Source of the DNA: Actinomycetes bacterium | GTDB lineage: Bacteria; Actinomycetota; Coriobacteriia; Anaerosomatales; Anaerosomataceae | Direction of reading: 5' to 3' | Length of the DNA: 9,938 bases | NCBI GenBank assembly: GCA_021850085.1 | Contig: JAJZRZ010000047.1 | Span: 1 to 9,938 of the forward strand | Program-made: the position numbers and the translations under genes | Notes under the pieces: model-generated | What the model saw: the letters and a program-made list of their open reading frames with translations, nothing else | Told to the model about the DNA's origin: nothing | Databases searched by the model: none | Part shown: positions 6,433-9,938 of the stretch, piece after piece | Numbering within the stretch: position 1 is the first letter of the stretch | How the letters are laid out: each line of letters begins with the position of its first letter

Positions 6433-8301
6433 CTACGGCAGAGCGGGCACGGCCGCCGCGCGCGTGGCCGCCGCATCCGACGTGTCACCGGATACGAGCG
6501 CGCCCACCGCCGCGTGCTGCCTGTCGAGGGCGGCCGCCTCACTGGCCGCCTGTCCCGCTAGCCGCAGCAACTCATCATCGCGAAGGTGGGCTCCCGCGCG
6601 CGCCCGCAAGGCCGCCTGCCATGCTGCGGCCGGGTAGTCCCGCGGGCTCATCGTCCGCGCCTCGGAGAACGCGGCATCGGCGGAATCGTACAATTCGCGC
6701 ACCCGGACGGCGGATGTTCCGCCCATGATAGCGGACGGCACGAGTTGCGCCAGTGCCTGAGCCTCCCCGCGTGCGTACTTCACCGACAGCGGGTTGAGCT
6801 CTCCAGCTTTCCCGGCCAACCTCGCGGACTCCTCGAAGCGCCGCTCGTGGTAGGCGTCGCGTGCCGCCAGATAGGTGACATCCGCCGCGAGCAGCGCAGC
6901 ACCCCCGAACACCGCCACGGCGAGCGCAAGCCCGGACAGCGCCGCGCTGGCGGGCCGAGCGAAAGCCGGAAGCGTCACCGGACGTGCCCCCGGTCTGCCG
7001 AGAACACCGAGGACTGCCCACAGCGGCAGGACGGAACCCGGGACGGCGACGTTGGTGAGCATGAAGCCGCAGTACCCGAGACAGCCGATCCAAGCACCCG
7101 ACATCAGCACGGAGCCCGCGGGTGCCTCGTCCGTCACCCTCACGAGCGCTCGCCCCCGCCAAAGTGCCAGGCCCAGAGCCGCCACCAGCAAGAAGGCCCC
7201 GGGCAGGCCGAGGGTCGCTGCGTATTGCACGGGCCACGAGTGCGCGTTGTTCACGATACGGTTCTCTCCGAAGGCCGCCACATAGGCGTCGGTGCGATGC
7301 AGGCGCATCGCTGGCAGGAACGCGTCGGGCCCGTAGCCGAGCAGCGGCCGCTCCCGCACCGCCTCTGCGGCGATCCCGATCGCGAACGTGCGCTCGCTCG
7401 CACCACCGCCCGCCATGAAGGCGTCCTCGATCCGCTCGACGATGTTGGTCTCGCCGGTGGTGGTCATCGAGATCGCGACGGTCAGTGCGACGACGGTTGT
7501 GGCCGCCGCGATCAGGGCCATGGGTTTGCGCCCCGGGCGTGCCCCGCCGCCGCTGCGTCGCCACGCCCATACCATGATGCCCACCTCAAGGATCGCGACC
7601 AGCCACGCCGCCCGCGTGAAGGTGGCGATGACGGCACCCCCTGCAATCAACGTGGCGGCCCACCAGGCCACGCGCGCGCGGGATCCCGCGGACGAGACGG
7701 CCAGCGCGGCAAGTACCGGCAACGCGAGCACAAGCAGTCCTCCGAGGAAATTCGGGTTGCCCAACGTGCCGAACGCGCGACGGGTGTCGAACGCGAAACC
7801 TTCCAGCGCATAGCCGGCAGGGTCGATCCCCATGAACTGGAGCAGGCCGTACGCCGCCATGAGCGCCGCGCCGGCTCCGAACGCCGAAAGGACGGCTCGC
7901 GCATCGGCGACGCGGCGCACCGCCTGCAGGCCCAACCCGTAGAGGGTCCCGTACATCAGCACCGTCACCAAGCCTTCGAGCCGCTCGGACTGTCCGAGAA
8001 GCGCGAGAGCGCGGTGCGGCGACAGCGCGGTGGAGACCGCCGCCCAGGCACCGAGGGCCGCGAGCACGACCCACACGGAGTCCAGCCGAAGCACTGGGGG
8101 CTTCGCGCGTGCGGCGAGCCACCAAAGCAACCACCCCGCCGAGGCGAGTGCCGCGGCGAGCACGAAGCGAGGAAGCGCGATCGGGTCGTAGGTAAGTGAC
8201 TGGCTCCCGATGCCCAAGAAGGTCAGGTTGCCCGAGACGACGGGCACGAGCGCGAACATCGCCCCGAGCACAAGCACGGGCAACTCGTAGCGCCGCTGCA
8301 T
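6433..8301 (-). CDS. O-antigen ligase/polymerase-like membrane protein (Wzy_C) with TPR-like C-terminus
   Basis: 622 residues with about 12 to 13 membrane segments between residues 7 and 475, then a soluble tail. Family marks are SERLEGLVTVLMYG (105-118), GTLGNPNFLGGLL (178-190), TFTRAAWL (227-234) and a large outer loop (about 281-353) leading into NNAHSWPVQYAATLGLPGAF (351-370), with H354 in the position of the Wzy_C histidine. Such proteins polymerise lipid-linked glycan repeats, ligate them to lipid or protein, or glycosylate pilins on the outer membrane face; which of these applies cannot be read. Residues about 475-600 are Ala-, Arg- and Glu-rich helices, with ARDAYHERRFEESARLAGKA (480-499) and YDSADAAFSEART (538-550) resembling TPR units. 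The last 20 residues are low-complexity Ala-rich. ATG 8301 lies one base after the leuA stop (TAG, C, ATG), implying reinitiation by the same ribosomes. A start further upstream at 8382 would lie inside leuA and is unlikely. Confidence 0.85.
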   Translation of the reverse strand: MQRRYELPVLVLGAMFALVPVVSGNLTFLGIGSQSLTYDPIALPRFVLAAALASAGWLLWWLAARAKPPVLRLDSVWVVLAALGAWAAVSTALSPHRALALLGQSERLEGLVTVLMYGTLYGLGLQAVRRVADARAVLSAFGAGAALMAAYGLLQFMGIDPAGYALEGFAFDTRRAFGTLGNPNFLGGLLVLALPVLAALAVSSAGSRARVAWWAATLIAGGAVIATFTRAAWLVAILEVGIMVWAWRRSGGGARPGRKPMALIAAATTVVALTVAISMTTTGETNIVERIEDAFMAGGGASERTFAIGIAAEAVRERPLLGYGPDAFLPAMRLHRTDAYVAAFGENRIVNNAHSWPVQYAATLGLPGAFLLVAALGLALWRGRALVRVTDEAPAGSVLMSGAWIGCLGYCGFMLTNVAVPGSVLPLWAVLGVLGRPGARPVTLPAFARPASAALSGLALAVAVFGGAALLAADVTYLAARDAYHERRFEESARLAGKAGELNPLSVKYARGEAQALAQLVPSAIMGGTSAVRVRELYDSADAAFSEARTMSPRDYPAAAWQAALRARAGAHLRDDELLRLAGQAASEAAALDRQHAAVGALVSGDTSDAAATRAAAVPALP

Positions 8302-8302
8302 G

Positions 8303-9850
8303 CTAGATCTCGTCCGCCACCGTCTGCTTTTCGGACATGAGCAGCCTGTTGAGGGCATTGGTGTACGCCTTGGCCGACGCAACGATGATATCGGGATGAG
8401 CGCCGCGGCCGGTGAACGTGCGGCCGTCCTCGCTCTTGACCCGGATGGTCACCTCGCCCACCGCGTCGATGCCGCGCGTGACCGACTGAACGCTGAATTC
8501 CGTGAGGTCGTTGGGCACCTGCACGATGCGGTTGATCGCGTGGTAGACGGCATCGACCGGGCCGTTTCCGTGGCTCGAATCGATCAGGCGCTCCCCGTCT
8601 GCGGTGACCAGTTCGACGGTGGCGGTCGGGATCCCTGGATCGCCGCAGCTCACGTGCACCTGCTCGAGGTGGTACATCTCGCCCACGGTGCGCTCGGCCT
8701 CACCCACCAAGGCCTCGAGATCCTCGTCGTAGACCTCCTTCTTCTTGTCGGCGAGCTCCAAAAACGCTTCGTGGATCTTCTCGAACTCGGCGTCTTCCAT
8801 GGCGAAGCCGAGTTCGGCCAGCCGGTGCCTGAGCGCCGCGCGACCGCTGCGAGCGGTGAGGACGATGGAGGAGCCGCCGGCGCCCACGTCGGCCGGGTCG
8901 ATGATCTCGTAGGTGGAGCGCTTCTTGAGCACGCCGTCTTGGTGGATGCCGCTTGAATGCGCGAACGCGTTGGCACCCACGATCGCCTTGTTCGGCTGGA
9001 CGAGGATACCGGTGATGCTGGAGACGAGCCGCGAGGCGCGCACGAACTCTTTGGTGTTGATGCCCGTGTCCACGCCGAAGACGTCGGGGCGCATCTTCAG
9101 CGCCATCACGACCTCTTCCATCGCCGTGTTGCCCGCACGCTCGCCGAGGCCGTTGATCGTGCACTCGATCTGCCGAGCTCCCGCTCTCACCCCCGCGAGC
9201 GCGTTGGCGGTGGCCAAGCCGAGGTCGTTGTGGCAATGGACCGACACGATGACGTCCTCGATTCCACGGACGTTTTGCATCAGTCCGCCGATGAGGGCCC
9301 CGAACACCTCGGGGTAGCTGTAGCCGGTGGTATCCGGGATGTTCACCACGGTGGCGCCAGCGCCGACGACGGCCTCGACCATGCGGTAGAGGAACTCGGG
9401 CTCGGCGCGGCCGGCGTCCTCGGCGTAGAACTCGACGTCGTCGGTATGGTTGCGCGCAAGCTTCACCGCGGCGACCGCCCGCTCGAGAGCCTCCTGCTCG
9501 CTGATGCGCAGCTTGTCGTTGAGATGCGAGGGGCTGACGCCGATTCCCGTGTGGATCCGGGGGCGCTTTGCCCCTTCGAGCGCTTCGGCGGCACGCTCGA
9601 TGTCGGCCGGCACCGCACGTGACAGCGCGCACACGACGGCGGCATCGCCCACCTCGGCGGCGATCCGGCGCACGCTCTCGAAATCGCCGGGGCTGGAGAT
9701 GGGGAAGCCGGCCTCGATCACGTCCACGCCAAGGCGGACGAGCTGGCGAGCTATCTCGAGCTTCTCCGCGGTGTTCATGCTCGCGCCGGGCGACTGCTCG
9801 CCGTCGCGCAGCGTGGTGTCGAAGATGAAGACCCTGTCTGCCGCGCTCAT
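8303..9850 (-). CDS. leuA: 2-isopropylmalate synthase
   Basis: 515 residues. It condenses acetyl-CoA with 2-oxoisovalerate, the committed step of leucine synthesis, in the cytosol. The HMGL-like TIM barrel starts with FDTTLRDGEQSPG (10-22), with R15 catalytic and D16 a metal ligand. It continues with EAGFPISSPGDFE (46-58), SVHCHNDLG (203-211; H205 and H207 metal ligands) and NGLGERAGN (233-241; N241 metal ligand). AHSSGIHQDGVLK (297-309) follows in the linker region. The C-terminal part from about 388 matches the LeuA allosteric dimer domain, with DSSHGNGPVDAVYHAINRI (424-442) and GRGAHPDIIVASAKAYTNAL (481-500), so leucine feedback control is expected. The length is normal for bacterial LeuA. 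The segment HTGIGVSPSHLNDKL (100-114) differs from the more usual form but keeps H109. The start is ATG 9850 with AGGGAG 5 bases before it. It is the first gene of the set in this window. Confidence 0.95.
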   Translation of the reverse strand: MSAADRVFIFDTTLRDGEQSPGASMNTAEKLEIARQLVRLGVDVIEAGFPISSPGDFESVRRIAAEVGDAAVVCALSRAVPADIERAAEALEGAKRPRIHTGIGVSPSHLNDKLRISEQEALERAVAAVKLARNHTDDVEFYAEDAGRAEPEFLYRMVEAVVGAGATVVNIPDTTGYSYPEVFGALIGGLMQNVRGIEDVIVSVHCHNDLGLATANALAGVRAGARQIECTINGLGERAGNTAMEEVVMALKMRPDVFGVDTGINTKEFVRASRLVSSITGILVQPNKAIVGANAFAHSSGIHQDGVLKKRSTYEIIDPADVGAGGSSIVLTARSGRAALRHRLAELGFAMEDAEFEKIHEAFLELADKKKEVYDEDLEALVGEAERTVGEMYHLEQVHVSCGDPGIPTATVELVTADGERLIDSSHGNGPVDAVYHAINRIVQVPNDLTEFSVQSVTRGIDAVGEVTIRVKSEDGRTFTGRGAHPDIIVASAKAYTNALNRLLMSEKQTVADEI

Positions 9851-9938
9851 CGTATCTCCCTGTCGGTCGGAGCGCTGAAAGCGGCCCGATACTCCGGTAT
9901 CCACTATCGCAAGGAACGCGAGGTTGGGGAAGTGCCCT
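9851..9938 (-). promoter_or_regulatory. leuA upstream region (partial)
   Basis: 88 bp of leader, cut by the window end. On the - strand it holds AGGGAG (9856-9861), the leuA ribosome binding site, and a short inverted repeat GATAC (9888-9892) with GTATC (9897-9901) around four bases. No promoter could be assigned and no T-box consensus, leucine-codon leader peptide or terminator is visible in the part shown. Any attenuator further upstream would lie outside the window. Confidence 0.35.

Noticed and set aside
5287..6561. Long open frame (424 codons) on the + strand
   Set aside because: It is the mirror of leuC, rich in His, Arg and Asp as expected for an antisense frame of GC-rich coding DNA, with no recognisable domain.
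6586..8199. Open frame of 537 codons on the + strand opposite the Wzy_C gene
   Set aside because: Composition is Arg-, His- and Gly-rich without motifs, and the opposite strand encodes a clear membrane protein.
9851..9904. Longer leuA starting at GTG 9904
   Set aside because: The extra 18 residues have no LeuA likeness, while ATG 9850 has AGGGAG 5 bases upstream and starts just before the conserved FDTTLRDGEQ.
9851..9938. T-box or leader-peptide attenuator before leuA
   Set aside because: No AGGGTGG-type T-box element, leucine-rich short frame or terminator hairpin with T-run is visible. The leader is cut by the window, so it stays open rather than supported.
1..9938. CRISPR arrays, tRNA or rRNA genes, insertion sequences, attachment sites
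   Set aside because: No regularly spaced direct repeats, tRNA-like folds, transposase motifs or terminal inverted repeats were found on either strand by reading.

Overview
The window is GC-rich (clearly above 60 % by eye), densely coded bacterial DNA. It uses GTG and probably TTG starts next to ATG and has strong AGGAGG-type ribosome binding sites. That fits a high-GC bacterium, perhaps an actinobacterial lineage, but nothing here fixes the taxon. No rRNA, tRNA, CRISPR array, insertion sequence or phage gene was seen.

Left part (1-5071): a surface-polysaccharide style gene block. On the + strand are a class I SAM-dependent methyltransferase cut off by the window start, a cytoplasmic CE4 polysaccharide deacetylase overlapping it, and a radical SAM protein with extra C-terminal cysteines. 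A Wzx-like flippase follows on the - strand, ending only 10 bp from the radical SAM gene. It is divergent from a second methyltransferase on the + strand. The two methyltransferases are paralogs, about 55 % identical over 199 ungapped positions aligned by hand, and they flank the deacetylase, radical SAM and flippase genes.

Right part (5128-9850): a - strand operon-like set in the order leuA, O-antigen ligase/polymerase-like membrane protein (Wzy_C type with a TPR-like tail), leuC. LeuA makes 2-isopropylmalate and LeuC is the large subunit of the isomerase that converts it to 3-isopropylmalate. The membrane protein starts one base after the leuA stop, so it is probably translationally coupled to leuA. 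The leuD and leuB genes normally expected nearby are absent: leuC runs straight into the convergent second methyltransferase gene.

How it may fit together (inference): the methyltransferases, deacetylase and radical SAM enzyme would modify a lipid-linked glycan or its sugar precursors in the cytoplasm. The flippase would move the lipid-linked unit across the membrane, and the Wzy_C protein would polymerise or ligate it outside. On that reading a glycan locus and a leucine locus are interleaved, with a glycan-type gene sitting inside the leu operon. Every gene belongs to a known family. The novelty, if any, lies in the arrangement and the unknown glycan substrate.
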